DNA of 64,000 bases. Origin: Bradyrhizobium manausense. Its GTDB lineage: Bacteria > Pseudomonadota > Alphaproteobacteria > Rhizobiales > Xanthobacteraceae. Position numbers and translations under genes: made by a program. Below are positions 8,373 to 17,906 of the stretch, piece after piece (positions within the stretch are counted from its first letter, which is position 1; each line of letters begins with the position of its first letter). Location: NCBI RefSeq assembly GCF_018130615.1, contig NZ_JAFCKB010000017.1, positions 1-64,000 on the forward strand. The letters run 5' to 3'. Below the pieces are notes generated by a model. That model ran no database searches and had not been told where the DNA came from. It saw only the letters and a list, made by a program, of their open reading frames with translations.

Positions 8373-9107
8373 TCATAAACCCTCATGCTCAGGAGCGTGA
8401 AGCACTCGGGCTCCTTCAGTTGCCAGCGTTAATCTTGCAGCGGAAATTAGCTCGAAGCGGTCATGCATCGAGGCGCCGTCGGGTGGCTCGCCCGCGCGGC
8501 GGTTCACGAGGGCGACGATCATGTCGTCCAGCTCAAGCCGCTTGATTGGCTGAAGGTCAGTCGCGCATTTTATTCTGGCATCGCCGGGCTTGGGATTGCC
8601 GCGCTGCGCAGGAAAGGCAAACGGCGGCGTTGGTATCCCGAGGATGACGTTGCGATCATCGTAATCCGGCCTCGGTTTTCCAATTTCCACCCGATTGGCG
8701 AAGATGCTGTAGGCGTCTTTGCTGAGGGTGAGGATCAGTATAAAGCCGGTGTAGTCGATCGCCCCGCGCATGTAGGTATCTTCCACCAGCGCTTCGTTGA
8801 TATCCACCCGTCCCAGATGGCTGCTGCAATCGGCTGTCGTCACCCAGAAGAAGCGGTCGCGCATGAACTCCTGGTAAAACGCCATGTTGCGCGGCAGCTG
8901 GGACAATGGGGCAGCCCAGCCTGTAGCGAAGCCTACCTCATTGACGAATCCGTGTGTTCCGACGGCCATCTCCTTGAACAGATGGCTGTGTTCACTCGAC
9001 ATCCGCATCGCGGCAAACAGCGAAGGCTGACCACTTCGCATGAGATCGGCGTGTGCGAGCGGAGTGGCAACCACGCGTGCCGAACTGCTGTGCATCGTCA
9101 GTAACAT
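8373..9107 (-). CDS. Conserved hypothetical protein coupled to a DUF1963 gene
   Basis: This 244-residue soluble protein was not recognised. It has no signal peptide. Notable stretches are a His-containing HSHLF segment near the start, an aromatic stretch NMAFYQEFMRDRFFWV followed by a Cys-His pair, and a hydrophobic strand GFILILTL. The ATG at 9107 lies within the last codons of the upstream DUF1963 gene (stop at 9098). A second ATG at 9095 is just past that stop. Either way translation is coupled, so the two products probably work together. The frame runs open further upstream, but that part is the shadow of the DUF1963 gene. Confidence 0.65.
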   Translation of the reverse strand: MLLTMHSSSARVVATPLAHADLMRSGQPSLFAAMRMSSEHSHLFKEMAVGTHGFVNEVGFATGWAAPLSQLPRNMAFYQEFMRDRFFWVTTADCSSHLGRVDINEALVEDTYMRGAIDYTGFILILTLSKDAYSIFANRVEIGKPRPDYDDRNVILGIPTPPFAFPAQRGNPKPGDARIKCATDLQPIKRLELDDMIVALVNRRAGEPPDGASMHDRFELISAARLTLATEGARVLHAPEHEGL

Positions 9108-10732
9108 TCCAGCGTGATCGTTGCCTGCGAGAAATTCATCTCCTTCAGCGCGTCCATGCCGATGAAGACATAGTAGGCGCCGGCGTCGCCCCAGCACCAG
9201 TGCATGGCATCGTCGGTTGCGATCTGAAGCAGCAGGAGGTCGTGGGTCGGGCCGATCTGCGCATCTGACTGCAGGCCGTCGTGGTACCCGCCGATGCGAT
9301 GGGGACGGTTGTGATAGAGGCTGCGCCAATGCGGCTCGAATTCGGAAAGCACGGCGGGCGGGATCAGTGGCCGCTTCGCTTCATCGACGTAATAGTCAGC
9401 CACCAGCTCGCGAATGTGGCCGCGCTGGAAGGACCAGGCGGAAATTTCGTGTTCGTGAAAGGCAACGTGGCCTCGCTCGCCGTCCCGATCGGCGGAGGAG
9501 TATCTCCAGAACCGGAATGCGTCCTGCTGCAGGCGCGCCTTGAGCGCTTGCCAGGCATCGTCCGGAATCGAGCTGTCGAGGTCGTGCGTCAGAACGGCTG
9601 ATCGCTCGACGGCCACGCGTGCGCGCATCGCGGTGCCCCACTCGCCGAGCTCGCGCTCAGACCGGTGCAGATAGTCCACGATGGACTCCAGCGTGGGATG
9701 GCTGGCCAGGAAAGCCGCCAGCGCTTCGCGTCGTGCTCTGCGGTTCTCTGCCGCACGCCGCGTTTGCGCCCGGCGCAGGCGCGTCGCCTCGTCTTCCGGC
9801 TCGGGGCCTTCGAGATCAGCACGGGACATCGCGGTCCAGCTGGCGTCGTCGGCCTCGATCACGGCGAGGATGGAGCCGACATAACCCGGCTGGCTCAGCC
9901 TCTCGACCAGCCAATCGGGTATCTTAAGCTTGTCCGGCGGGGTGACTGACGGCGCACGAGTGCGCGCGACGCTGTCGAGCGCCTGAAGGGCGCCGCGCCA
10001 GGTGAAGGGTTCGGGCTCGTCCGGCCGCTGGCGGTCCGACGCGACGGGCTGCCCCGGATACAGGATGCTCGCAAAATTTTCTGGCGCCACGCGCGTGCTC
10101 TGGCCTTCGATCCGCGCCTCATTGGGCACGACGACGAGATCGACCGGCCAGCGCCGCCAGCGCCGCGGCACTTCGTCGGCGGTGCGGCAATAGTCATAGT
10201 CGAATCCGGAATAGACGCCGTCATGCACGGGCCCGAGATCGGCCGGGGGCTCCCGCTCGGAGCCGAGCGCATCGACATGGAGAATGCGAAATGCATCAGG
10301 TCCCTCGGGCACGCCCTGATTGGGATCGATGAACAGCAGCAGCCAGCCCTGGCGGGGCCCGAGCCCGCCCCACAATTCGGCCGGCAGGTCGGCGCAGGCA
10401 ATCTGCGCCACGAAGTGCAGCGGCCGCTCGCCTCTATCAGGGTATTCCGACGAAATCGACCGCGGCCATTCGATGTGATCGGGCATCATAGGCAGCCCGC
10501 CCAGCCATGATCGGGGTGCTTCGACCCGCGGCGGAATCTGCCGCCGCAAGACGACCGAAACGCTCTCGCTGATCCCAGGCGGCGGCGGAATCGGCGCATC
10601 GCGCCCCACCGGGGCGAAAGCCGCCCGACCCAGCCATGGTGGCGAGGTCGCGGCCCTCGCCCGCTGAAAGCGGCGAAAATCCCAAGCGACAAACGCCACG
10701 GCGCATACGAGCAGGACTTGCCACCAGGACAT
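9098..10732 (-). CDS. Membrane-anchored DUF1963 (YwqG-like) protein
   Basis: This 544-residue protein starts with one N-terminal membrane segment (about residues 5-20) followed by Arg/Lys, which would leave the body in the cytoplasm or anchored at the membrane. The N-terminal part (around FVAQIACADLPAELWG and GWLLLFIDPN) and the C-terminal part (GGYHDGLQ...HDLLLLQIATDD...MHWCWGDAGAYYVFI) resemble DUF1963/YwqG proteins, whose biochemical role is unknown. The middle (about 280-400) is Arg/Glu-rich and probably helical, an insertion splitting the domain. The gene overlaps the start of the downstream hypothetical gene. Confidence 0.7.
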   Translation of the reverse strand: MSWWQVLLVCAVAFVAWDFRRFQRARAATSPPWLGRAAFAPVGRDAPIPPPPGISESVSVVLRRQIPPRVEAPRSWLGGLPMMPDHIEWPRSISSEYPDRGERPLHFVAQIACADLPAELWGGLGPRQGWLLLFIDPNQGVPEGPDAFRILHVDALGSEREPPADLGPVHDGVYSGFDYDYCRTADEVPRRWRRWPVDLVVVPNEARIEGQSTRVAPENFASILYPGQPVASDRQRPDEPEPFTWRGALQALDSVARTRAPSVTPPDKLKIPDWLVERLSQPGYVGSILAVIEADDASWTAMSRADLEGPEPEDEATRLRRAQTRRAAENRRARREALAAFLASHPTLESIVDYLHRSERELGEWGTAMRARVAVERSAVLTHDLDSSIPDDAWQALKARLQQDAFRFWRYSSADRDGERGHVAFHEHEISAWSFQRGHIRELVADYYVDEAKRPLIPPAVLSEFEPHWRSLYHNRPHRIGGYHDGLQSDAQIGPTHDLLLLQIATDDAMHWCWGDAGAYYVFIGMDALKEMNFSQATITLECY

Positions 10733-10852
10733 GCTGGGACCCCAGGCATTACAGGACAGCTTCAGGTAGCAACAAAGAGTTAATGGCTTGCGGACGAAAT
10801 TGATCGAAGCTGCGCAGGGCGGGTTAGCTAGGCCAACTTACAAATTCTCGCG

Positions 10853-12667
10853 TCACCGTCTCCCGAATAGTTTCTCCACATCGGCGAGCTTCAGCTCGAC
10901 ATAGGTCGGCCGGCCGTGATTGCACTGGCCGGAGTTCGGCGTCTCCTCCATCTCGCGGAGCAGGGCGTTCATCTCTTCCGGCCGCAGCCTGCGGCCGGCG
11001 CGCACCGAGCCGTGGCAGGCCATGGTGGCGGCGACATGCATCAGGCGGCGCTCCAGCGGCAGCGCTTCGTCCCATTCCGCCATGTGCTCGGAGAGATCGC
11101 GCAGCAGCCCGCCGGCATTGGTCTTGCCGAGCAGCGACGGTGTCTCCCGCACAGCGACCGCGCCGGGGCCAAAGGATTCGATCGCAAGGCCGAACGATGA
11201 AAGCTCCTCGCTGCGCTCCAGCAGGCGCTCCACCGTGGCTTCGTCCATCTCGACGATCTCGGGGATCAAGAGGATTTGACGCTGCACGCCGTTTGCGGCC
11301 AGCGAGGCTTTCAGCCGCTCATAGACGATGCGCTCATGCGCAGCATGCTGATCGACGATGATCAGCCCGTCGCGGGTCTGCGAGACGATATAAGTTTCGT
11401 GCAGCTGCGTGCGCGCAGCACCAAGCGGACGATCGACGAGATCGCCGACCGGCTGCGTCTCGAACCGCACATCTGCGCTCGGGGCGCCGACGTCGAAGGT
11501 GGCCTGCGCGCGCTCGGCGAAGGCGGGGGCGGCCGAGCTTTCGAACGACGACATCGGCACGACCGGGGCCGATGGCGAGGCGCGCCAGTCCCAGCTTGCC
11601 GGACGCGGCGGCGTGAAGGCGGGCCGGAACGAGGACAATGCGCCTTCGCCGCTATTGGCGGCGGTGCGGCGGCCCTCTCGGGCGAGCCCTTCCTTCAATC
11701 CGTGCACGATCAGCGCACGGACGAGGCCGGCGTTGCGGAAGCGGACCTCGGTCTTGGCCGGATGCACGTTGGCGTCGACCTCGCGCGGATCGAGCGTGAC
11801 GAACAACGCCAGCACCGGATGACGGTCGCGCGGCAGATAGTCGGCATAGGCCCCGCGCACCGCGCCCAGGATCAGCTTGTCACGCACCGGACGGCCGTTG
11901 ACGAAGAGATATTGCCCGAGCGCATTGGCTTTGGTCAGCGCTGGGGCCGCGGCGTAGCCAGCCACGACAACGCCCTCGCGTTCGGCATGGACCTCGAAGG
12001 CATGGGTGCGGAACTCCGAGCCGAGAATGTCGCCAAGCCGCGTCAGGCGTCCGGCTGCGCCGGGCAGGGCGGCGGCCCAGGTCACCGGTGCACGTTCCTC
12101 GCCCGCAAGCGTGAAGGCGACATCGGGCCGCGCCATGGCGAGGCGCCGCACCACTTCGCGGATCGCTTCCGCCTCGGTGCGATCGGTCTTCAAAAACTTC
12201 AGCCGCGCCGGCGTTGCATAGAAGAGATCGTTGACTTCGACGCGCGTTCCGTGCGCGAGCGCCGCCGGCATGATCTCGGACTTCTCACCGCCCTCGACAG
12301 TGAGCGCCCAGGCATGCGGCTCGCTCGCATGCCGCGTGGTGATCGAGAGCCGCGCGACCGAGCCGATCGAAGGTAGTGCCTCGCCACGGAATCCGAGCGT
12401 GCGGATCTGGAGCAAATCCTCGTCGTCGAGCTTGGAGGTGGCATGGCGTTCGACCGCGAGCGCGAGGTCTTTTGCGGTCATGCCGCTGCCGTCGTCGGTG
12501 ATGCCGATCCGCCGCCGGCCGCCGCCATCGGTGAAGACGTCGATTCGGCTCGCGCCGGCATCGATGGCGTTTTCCACGAGCTCCTTGACCACGCTCGCAG
12601 GGCGTTCGACCACCTCGCCGGCGGCGATGCGATTGACGACCTGCTCTGGAAGCTGACGGACGGGCAT
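10853..12667 (-). CDS. mutL: DNA mismatch repair protein MutL
   Basis: MutL links MutS mismatch recognition to strand removal. The 604-residue protein has the N-terminal GHKL ATPase motifs (ENAIDAGASRIDV, DDGSGM, GFRGEALPSI) and the C-terminal endonuclease signature DQHA(X)2E(X)4E as DQHAAHERIVYE. CNHGRP near the end matches the late metal-site motif. It should therefore be a nicking-type MutL, as expected in bacteria without MutH. It stands alone with long flanking gaps. Confidence 0.96.
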   Translation of the reverse strand: MPVRQLPEQVVNRIAAGEVVERPASVVKELVENAIDAGASRIDVFTDGGGRRRIGITDDGSGMTAKDLALAVERHATSKLDDEDLLQIRTLGFRGEALPSIGSVARLSITTRHASEPHAWALTVEGGEKSEIMPAALAHGTRVEVNDLFYATPARLKFLKTDRTEAEAIREVVRRLAMARPDVAFTLAGEERAPVTWAAALPGAAGRLTRLGDILGSEFRTHAFEVHAEREGVVVAGYAAAPALTKANALGQYLFVNGRPVRDKLILGAVRGAYADYLPRDRHPVLALFVTLDPREVDANVHPAKTEVRFRNAGLVRALIVHGLKEGLAREGRRTAANSGEGALSSFRPAFTPPRPASWDWRASPSAPVVPMSSFESSAAPAFAERAQATFDVGAPSADVRFETQPVGDLVDRPLGAARTQLHETYIVSQTRDGLIIVDQHAAHERIVYERLKASLAANGVQRQILLIPEIVEMDEATVERLLERSEELSSFGLAIESFGPGAVAVRETPSLLGKTNAGGLLRDLSEHMAEWDEALPLERRLMHVAATMACHGSVRAGRRLRPEEMNALLREMEETPNSGQCNHGRPTYVELKLADVEKLFGRR

Positions 12668-13167
12668 GGGGCTTTCGATGTGGATTCGCTGACAACGCTA
12701 TTCTAGGCCGTGTTGCGTCAAAAGCATGTGTTGGGCAACATTCACGTGGCGGCCTGGGGAAGAAGGCCACCTATCACATTGAAGATATTGGATGTTCAAG
12801 AAAATCGCGTAATCGATGCGGCCGAACAGCCGCACCCGACCCGGTCCAACCTGTTCTGAAAAGGAAAACGGCCCATCCACGTCAAATTCAGCGTGCGCAG
12901 ATTCTAGCGGCGCTAAAGACGCGGTGGTCGTCGCCGGCTATTTTACAAGAAGAGAAGGTGCTCGGTGTGTGCGGTGTGTTCCGCGCTGCCTTATATGCGG
13001 AGCACAATTCCGCGAAACCGCCGTCAAATCCCTAAACGATGACCACACCATCCGGATTGCATGACGAACACGTCGCTTGATTTCTTGACGCGATGCAATG
13101 GCCCGGTGCAGACGAGCGGCGTAGGGAACGGCCGTGCCATTTGTCGTGAAAAATCCAGGAGAAATGG
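12668..13167. other. 500-bp gap upstream of mutL and of a small secreted protein
   Basis: No credible gene is seen. Short open frames on both strands lack ribosome binding sites and recognisable composition. It should hold the divergent promoters for mutL and for the small exported protein at 13168. The Shine-Dalgarno AGGAGA (13157-13162) of the latter lies at the right edge. Confidence 0.5.
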
Positions 13168-13473
13168 ATGAAATTGGTGAAGACCTCGATGATCGCATGC
13201 GCTCTGTCGGCTCTCGTTGCCGCGCCCGTATTTGCGCAAGGCGCGCCGCCCGCCAAGACAGGCGGCACCGTGCAAAGCAAACCCATGCAGGGCAGTACGA
13301 TGGGCAGCGGCGACGAGGAGATGAGTGCTCAACCTGGCGCCGCGGGTGAGAAGACCGGAATGAAGTCGACCAAGAGTACCAGAGGTACGGTCGGCACGAC
13401 AGGCAGCGCTGTGCACAAGGGGACCGCCGACGATGCCGCGACCGGCGGCGCAGCCACGGGCAAGCGTTACTAG
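13168..13473 (+). CDS. Small exported Thr/Gly/Lys-rich protein
   Basis: This 101-residue protein has a clear Sec signal peptide (MKLVKTSMIACALSALVAAPVFAQ, cleaved near residue 24). The mature part is low-complexity and polar (Gly, Thr, Ser, Lys, Ala), probably disordered and periplasmic or secreted. No domain was recognised. AGGAGA stands five bases before the ATG at 13168, and another ATG four bases upstream is out of frame. A strong intrinsic terminator follows directly, so it is a single-gene transcript. Confidence 0.75.
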   Translation: MKLVKTSMIACALSALVAAPVFAQGAPPAKTGGTVQSKPMQGSTMGSGDEEMSAQPGAAGEKTGMKSTKSTRGTVGTTGSAVHKGTADDAATGGAATGKRY

Positions 13474-13481
13474 GATGGTAG

Positions 13482-13512
13482 AACTCCGGTCGCCCTGCGA
13501 CCGGAGTTTCCT
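13482..13512. terminator. Rho-independent terminator hairpin
   Basis: An 11-bp perfect stem (AACTCCGGTCG / CGACCGGAGTT) with a 5-base loop lies right after the small exported protein gene. A short T-containing tract follows. As it is followed by minus-strand arfB, it may serve both directions. Confidence 0.75.
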
Positions 13513-13543
13513 TTGGCTGCGTCCGTCTTGCTAATCGTTCTTG

Positions 13544-13960
13544 CTAATCGTTGAAGCGGCCGCCGCGTCCGGCCTTGACGTCGCTGCGGCGCTTCTTGCC
13601 GTCGAGCCGCCGTTGCTTGGAGGCGAAGGTCGGTCGCGTCGCGCGTCGCGGCGTCGGCCGGATCATCGCTTCAGTCAGGATTTCGACGAGCCGGTCGATG
13701 GCGTCCTGCCGGTTACGTTCCTGGGTGCGGAAGCGCTGGGCATGGATCACGATGACGCCTTCCTTGGTCATGCGCTGGCCGGCGATGCGGGCGAGCCGGA
13801 TCGTCGCGTCCTCCGGGATGGTCAGCTTACGGGTGTCGAAGCGCAATTGCGCGGAGGTCGAGACCTTGTTGACGTTCTGGCCGCCCGGGCCGGAGGCGCG
13901 GACAAAGCCGATCTCGATGTCGTCCTCGTCGATGACGAGATCGCGGGATATCCGCAGCAT
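13544..13960 (-). CDS. arfB: Alternative ribosome-rescue factor / peptidyl-tRNA hydrolase ArfB
   Basis: ArfB (YaeJ) enters ribosomes stalled on mRNAs without a stop codon and hydrolyses the peptidyl-tRNA. The 138-residue reading from ATG 13960 has the GGQ motif in RASGPGGQNVNK and the basic C-terminal tail (KQRRLDGKKRRSDVKAGRGG) that inserts into the mRNA channel. The frame is open 32 codons further upstream, but the family begins near MLRISRDL. Confidence 0.93.
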   Translation of the reverse strand: MLRISRDLVIDEDDIEIGFVRASGPGGQNVNKVSTSAQLRFDTRKLTIPEDATIRLARIAGQRMTKEGVIVIHAQRFRTQERNRQDAIDRLVEILTEAMIRPTPRRATRPTFASKQRRLDGKKRRSDVKAGRGGRFND

Positions 13961-14077
13961 GATGGCACCATTCGTGATGTCTCGACATATCGCGGAACGT
14001 CCATGTTCGGCAATGGTGCATGATGGAGACGCAAATGGCCGGGCGAGCCCGGCCATTTCAGGAAACGTCAGGAGACG

Positions 14078-15469
14078 TCAGTTCGACTTGGTCGCCGGAG
14101 CCGCGGCCGGCTGTGCGGCGGCCTGCGGCGCACGGCCGACGACGACGGTCAGGAGCCCCTGGCCCCACAGGCGCTTGGCGGCCGCCTTGGCGTCGTCCAG
14201 CGTCACCGCGTCGACGATGGCGTTGCGCTTCTCGATATAGTCGATCGGCAGCTTGTCCTGCTGATACTGTAGCAGCGCCTGCGCGAGCTTGGAGGAGGTG
14301 TCGAGCGCGAGCATCTGCGAACCCTTGAGGTAGGACTTGGCCTCGTCGAGCTCCTTCTGGGTCGGGCCCTCGTCGGCGATGCGGCGCACTTCCTTCTCGA
14401 TGGCATCCATGGTGTCGCCGGCGCGGTCGGCGCGGGTGCCGGTGTTGCCGATGAAGATCGCCGAATGCTCCATCCAGAGCAGCGATTCGAACACCGAATA
14501 GGCGAGGCCACGCTTCTCGCGGACTTCGCGATAAAGCCGCGAGGACAATCCGCCGCCGCCAAGGATGTGATTGACGACATAGGCCGCCATGAAGTTCGGA
14601 TCGCTGCGCATGACGCCGGGGCCGCCGAAGGTGATCACGGTCTGCGGCACATCGAGCGGCACGAAAGCGCGCTGAGGTGGCTTTGCGGCCTCGACGTCGG
14701 GCACCGGCGCCAGATTGGCCTTGGCAGGTAGGCTACCAAACGTGTGATCGAGCAGCTTGCCAAGGGTGGCCGGATCGACGTCGCCGACGACGGCGATCTT
14801 CAGCGTGTCCTTGGCGAGCACACGGCCGACGTAATCCTTCATGTCGGCGACCGTGATGGTCGGCACGCTCTCCAGCGTGCCGTTGGTCTGCCGTCCATAG
14901 GGATGATCGCCGAACGTGATCTCCAGGAATTTGCGGCTTGCGAGCGAGGTCGGGTTGGTGGTGTCGCGGCGCAGGCTCGAGATGACTTGCGAGCGGATGC
15001 GCTCGACATCGGCCGTTTCGAAATGCGGCGAGGTCAGTGCCGAGCGCAACAGGTCGAAGGCCTCGTCCTTGTTGTCGCGCAGCATCCGCAGGCTACCGCG
15101 GAAGGTGTCGCGGGTGGCGCTGAAGGAGAGCTCGATGGCACGGCGGTCGAGCCGCTCATGGAACGTCTTGGAATCGAGATCGCCGGAGCCCTCGTCGAGG
15201 AGGTCGCCAACGAGATTGGCGACGCCGGGCTTGTCCTTGGGATCCTGGGCCGAGCCGCCGGCAAAGGAATATTCCATGGCGATCAGAGGTACGGTCGCGT
15301 CCTGGACGAACCAGGCCTCGATGCCGCCCGGCGAAACCAGGTGCTGGATTTTTGCTGCGGCCTGCGAGGGTACTGCCGACGCCAGCGCGAGTGCCGCGCC
15401 GGTGACGATGGACAATGCGAAATGTCTTGTGCGCAGGAAGTGTCTTGCGTGAAGAAAGGAATGGGTCAC
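14078..15469 (-). CDS. M16 peptidase-like protein without the catalytic motif
   Basis: This 463-residue exported protein (signal about residues 1-38, cleaved after an Ala-rich region) has the two-domain M16 fold. The zinc motif HxxEH is absent: the corresponding stretch reads GVANLVGDLLDEG. A glycine-rich segment (ILGGGGLSSRLYREVREKRGLAYSV) typical of M16 second domains is kept. It should form a heterodimer with the active partner encoded just upstream. The start is GTG 15469, which overlaps the partner's stop as GTGA. The C-terminus is Ala/Pro-rich. Confidence 0.9.
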   Translation of the reverse strand: MTHSFLHARHFLRTRHFALSIVTGAALALASAVPSQAAAKIQHLVSPGGIEAWFVQDATVPLIAMEYSFAGGSAQDPKDKPGVANLVGDLLDEGSGDLDSKTFHERLDRRAIELSFSATRDTFRGSLRMLRDNKDEAFDLLRSALTSPHFETADVERIRSQVISSLRRDTTNPTSLASRKFLEITFGDHPYGRQTNGTLESVPTITVADMKDYVGRVLAKDTLKIAVVGDVDPATLGKLLDHTFGSLPAKANLAPVPDVEAAKPPQRAFVPLDVPQTVITFGGPGVMRSDPNFMAAYVVNHILGGGGLSSRLYREVREKRGLAYSVFESLLWMEHSAIFIGNTGTRADRAGDTMDAIEKEVRRIADEGPTQKELDEAKSYLKGSQMLALDTSSKLAQALLQYQQDKLPIDYIEKRNAIVDAVTLDDAKAAAKRLWGQGLLTVVVGRAPQAAAQPAAAPATKSN

Positions 15470-16857
15470 GAACGCTTCTCCTCGCGCTTGGCGGCAGCGG
15501 TGTCCTTGATCAGATAGCCGGTCACCGAGCGCTTCTTCTCGAGCCATTTCTGTGCGACGGCGCGGACCTGCTCGGCGGTAACGGCGCGAATGCGATCGGG
15601 CCAGCTTCGGATGTCCTCGATCGACAGGCCCGTGGTCAGTGCGCCGCCATACCAGCGCGCCAGCACCGCCTGATTGTCCTGGGCGTAGATCGCTTCGGCG
15701 ATCAGCTGGGTCTTGACCCGCTCGAGATCCTCGGCGCGGATCGGATTCTGCGCGACGTCGGCGATCACGCCGTCGATGACCTGTTCTATGTCTGCGAAGC
15801 TGACACCGGGTTTCGGCGAGGCCGAGATCGCAAACTGGGTCGGGTCGAGCGAGATGCTGGAATAGCTGGCGCTGGCGGAGACCGCGAGCGGCTTGTCGAC
15901 CACGAGCGCGCGGTAGAGGTAGGAGTTGCTGCCGCTGCCCATCAACTGCGCCAGCACGTCGAGCGCGGCGCTCTCACCGGCCGCAGCTGTCGTCGCCGAG
16001 GGGACCAGATAATAGCGGCGCAGGCCCGGCTGCTCGACGCGCGGGTCGGACAGCGTGACGGTGCGCGGCGCCGCCGGCTCGGGCTCCTGCGGCCGGATGC
16101 GACGCGCAGGGATCGCGGGCTGGGCTGGGATCGGGCCGAAGTTACGTTCGACCAGCGGGCGCACGTCGGCGGCCTCGACGTCGCCGGCGATCACCAGGAT
16201 CGCGTTGTTGGGCGCATAGAAGCGGCGGTAGAAGGCGAGCGCATCCTCGCGATCGAGCTTCTCGATCTCCTGATGCCAGCCGATCACCGGCCGGCCATAG
16301 GGATGATTGAGATAGAGCGCGGCCATGATCTGCTCGTTGAGCCGCGCGTCCGGATTGTTGGCGACGCGCATGTTGTACTCTTCGAGCACGACATCGCGCT
16401 CGGGCAGCACGTTCTCGTCCTTGAGGATCAGGCCGGTCATGCGGTCGGCCTCGAATTCCATCATGGTCGGTAGCTGCTCTTTCGGCACGCGCTGGTAGTA
16501 ATTGGTGTAGTCGACCGAGGTCGAGGCGTTCTCGTTGCCGCCGACACGGAGCACGGTCTGGGAGAATTCGCCGACGGGATGCTTCTCAGTGCCCTTGAAC
16601 ATCAGATGTTCGAGGAAATGGGCGAGGCCGGATTTGCCCGGCGTCTCGTCGGCCGAGCCGACCTTGTACCAGATCATCTCGGTGACCACGGGCGTGCGGT
16701 GGTCCGGAATGACTACGACCTGGAGGCCGTTGCTAAGCGTGAAGCTCGCAGGCGGGGCGGACGTGACCGTCGTCTGGGCGAATGCGCTGCCGACGTCGAG
16801 GGCAGATGTCGAGAGCAGCGCGGCGAAGAGGTAGGCAATCGATCGGTGTGAGGACAT
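15466..16857 (-). CDS. M16 zinc metallopeptidase, catalytic subunit
   Basis: This is the active member of the M16 pair: the inverted zinc motif H80-F-L-E83-H84 is followed about 75 residues later by the third ligand in VLEEYNMR (Glu159 or Glu160). It is periplasmic, with a signal peptide up to about Ala27. ATG 16857 is chosen because AAGGAT lies just before it. An ATG 16 codons upstream lacks a ribosome site. The product is also 463 residues, like its partner, with which it overlaps by 4 bp. Such pairs degrade peptides in the periplasm; the substrate is unknown. Confidence 0.93.
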   Translation of the reverse strand: MSSHRSIAYLFAALLSTSALDVGSAFAQTTVTSAPPASFTLSNGLQVVVIPDHRTPVVTEMIWYKVGSADETPGKSGLAHFLEHLMFKGTEKHPVGEFSQTVLRVGGNENASTSVDYTNYYQRVPKEQLPTMMEFEADRMTGLILKDENVLPERDVVLEEYNMRVANNPDARLNEQIMAALYLNHPYGRPVIGWHQEIEKLDREDALAFYRRFYAPNNAILVIAGDVEAADVRPLVERNFGPIPAQPAIPARRIRPQEPEPAAPRTVTLSDPRVEQPGLRRYYLVPSATTAAAGESAALDVLAQLMGSGSNSYLYRALVVDKPLAVSASASYSSISLDPTQFAISASPKPGVSFADIEQVIDGVIADVAQNPIRAEDLERVKTQLIAEAIYAQDNQAVLARWYGGALTTGLSIEDIRSWPDRIRAVTAEQVRAVAQKWLEKKRSVTGYLIKDTAAAKREEKRS

Positions 16858-17049
16858 CACGATCCTTGTGAAGGCCCGGACCCTGATGTCCGGACGTGAA
16901 AGCACGGCATGCTACACCGCGCGGCCTTGAGCTTCGGGTCACGAAGCAGAGAACGCCGCTGAGTTGTACTTAAAAATAGGTCATTTGCCGCATCCGGCCT
17001 ACACCGGACGATTGCGGCGGGTCCGCCCTGCGTGCGACGGACAAGGAGC

Positions 17050-17781
17050 CTATTGCTCCCTATCCTTGCCGGACCGAACGTCGAAATAGGTCCGGCGCGT
17101 CTTATCTTCGCCGGCGCCATAGGCGTAGTTCGGCGAAGGCGTCTGATATCCCGGCGGCGGCTCGACCAGCGACTGGCGCGGCGGCTCGCTCGTGAATTGC
17201 TTGGACTCGCCTTTGTTGTTCGAAAACATGTTCCACAGACCGCCGGTGTAACCGAGCTGGGCCGGGCTAAGTGTCGGGTTGTTGGTGTTGCTACCCGGCT
17301 GGACCGAATCATTGCTGGTCTTTTCGGCGGCCGCCGTCTTGTGGGCGTTCAACTCGGCCGGCGACAGCGGCAGGCCATTCTTCCAGAACTCCGACGCCTT
17401 GTTGCCACCCGCCTTCTTCCGCGCGGCAATGGCCTCCTTGCGGCGCTTCTCGTCGGGATCCTTCGGCCAGTTCGGTGCGTTCTGGGCTTCAGAGCTGGGC
17501 GGCGGCAGGTCGAGCTTGGGCGGCACCACCAGCGGCGACCGCTCGCGGTACTCGATGCCCTTCTTCTCCATGCTCTTGCCGCCGATGCCCGACATCAGAT
17601 TGTCGATGATCTTCTCTTCGAAGGTCATGTCGTCATCATCATCGCCATCGTCACCGGCGCGGACCGGGCCTGCCGACATGACGAGGCCGATGCCGAGGGC
17701 GACAGCCGACAATTTCAGCGTCAGCCAAAGTCCCCGCCGGGGGGCTCCACCCATCGAACCGCTGGTCTCCGAGCTGCGCAT
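17050..17781 (-). CDS. Hypothetical exported Pro/Lys-rich protein
   Basis: This 243-residue protein has an N-terminal hydrophobic signal or anchor (about 20-42), then an acidic cluster (GDDGDDDDD) and a polar Pro/Asn/Ser-rich body likely to be disordered. No domain was recognised. It lies between lspA and the M16 peptidase pair on the same strand and may be transcribed with ileS-lspA. The position next to secreted peptidases suggests an envelope location. Confidence 0.65.
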   Translation of the reverse strand: MRSSETSGSMGGAPRRGLWLTLKLSAVALGIGLVMSAGPVRAGDDGDDDDDMTFEEKIIDNLMSGIGGKSMEKKGIEYRERSPLVVPPKLDLPPPSSEAQNAPNWPKDPDEKRRKEAIAARKKAGGNKASEFWKNGLPLSPAELNAHKTAAAEKTSNDSVQPGSNTNNPTLSPAQLGYTGGLWNMFSNNKGESKQFTSEPPRQSLVEPPPGYQTPSPNYAYGAGEDKTRRTYFDVRSGKDREQ

Positions 17782-17906
17782 ACCTATACCTGTTCCATAT
17801 TGTGGCAGTCTTGATTGTGCCGGTCTTGATGTACCAGTCTTGCCGCGTCTCGCGCGACCGCCCCTCGCCCAAGCAAGGTTCCGCCTCCGGTCCGTATCGG
17901 CCGGGA

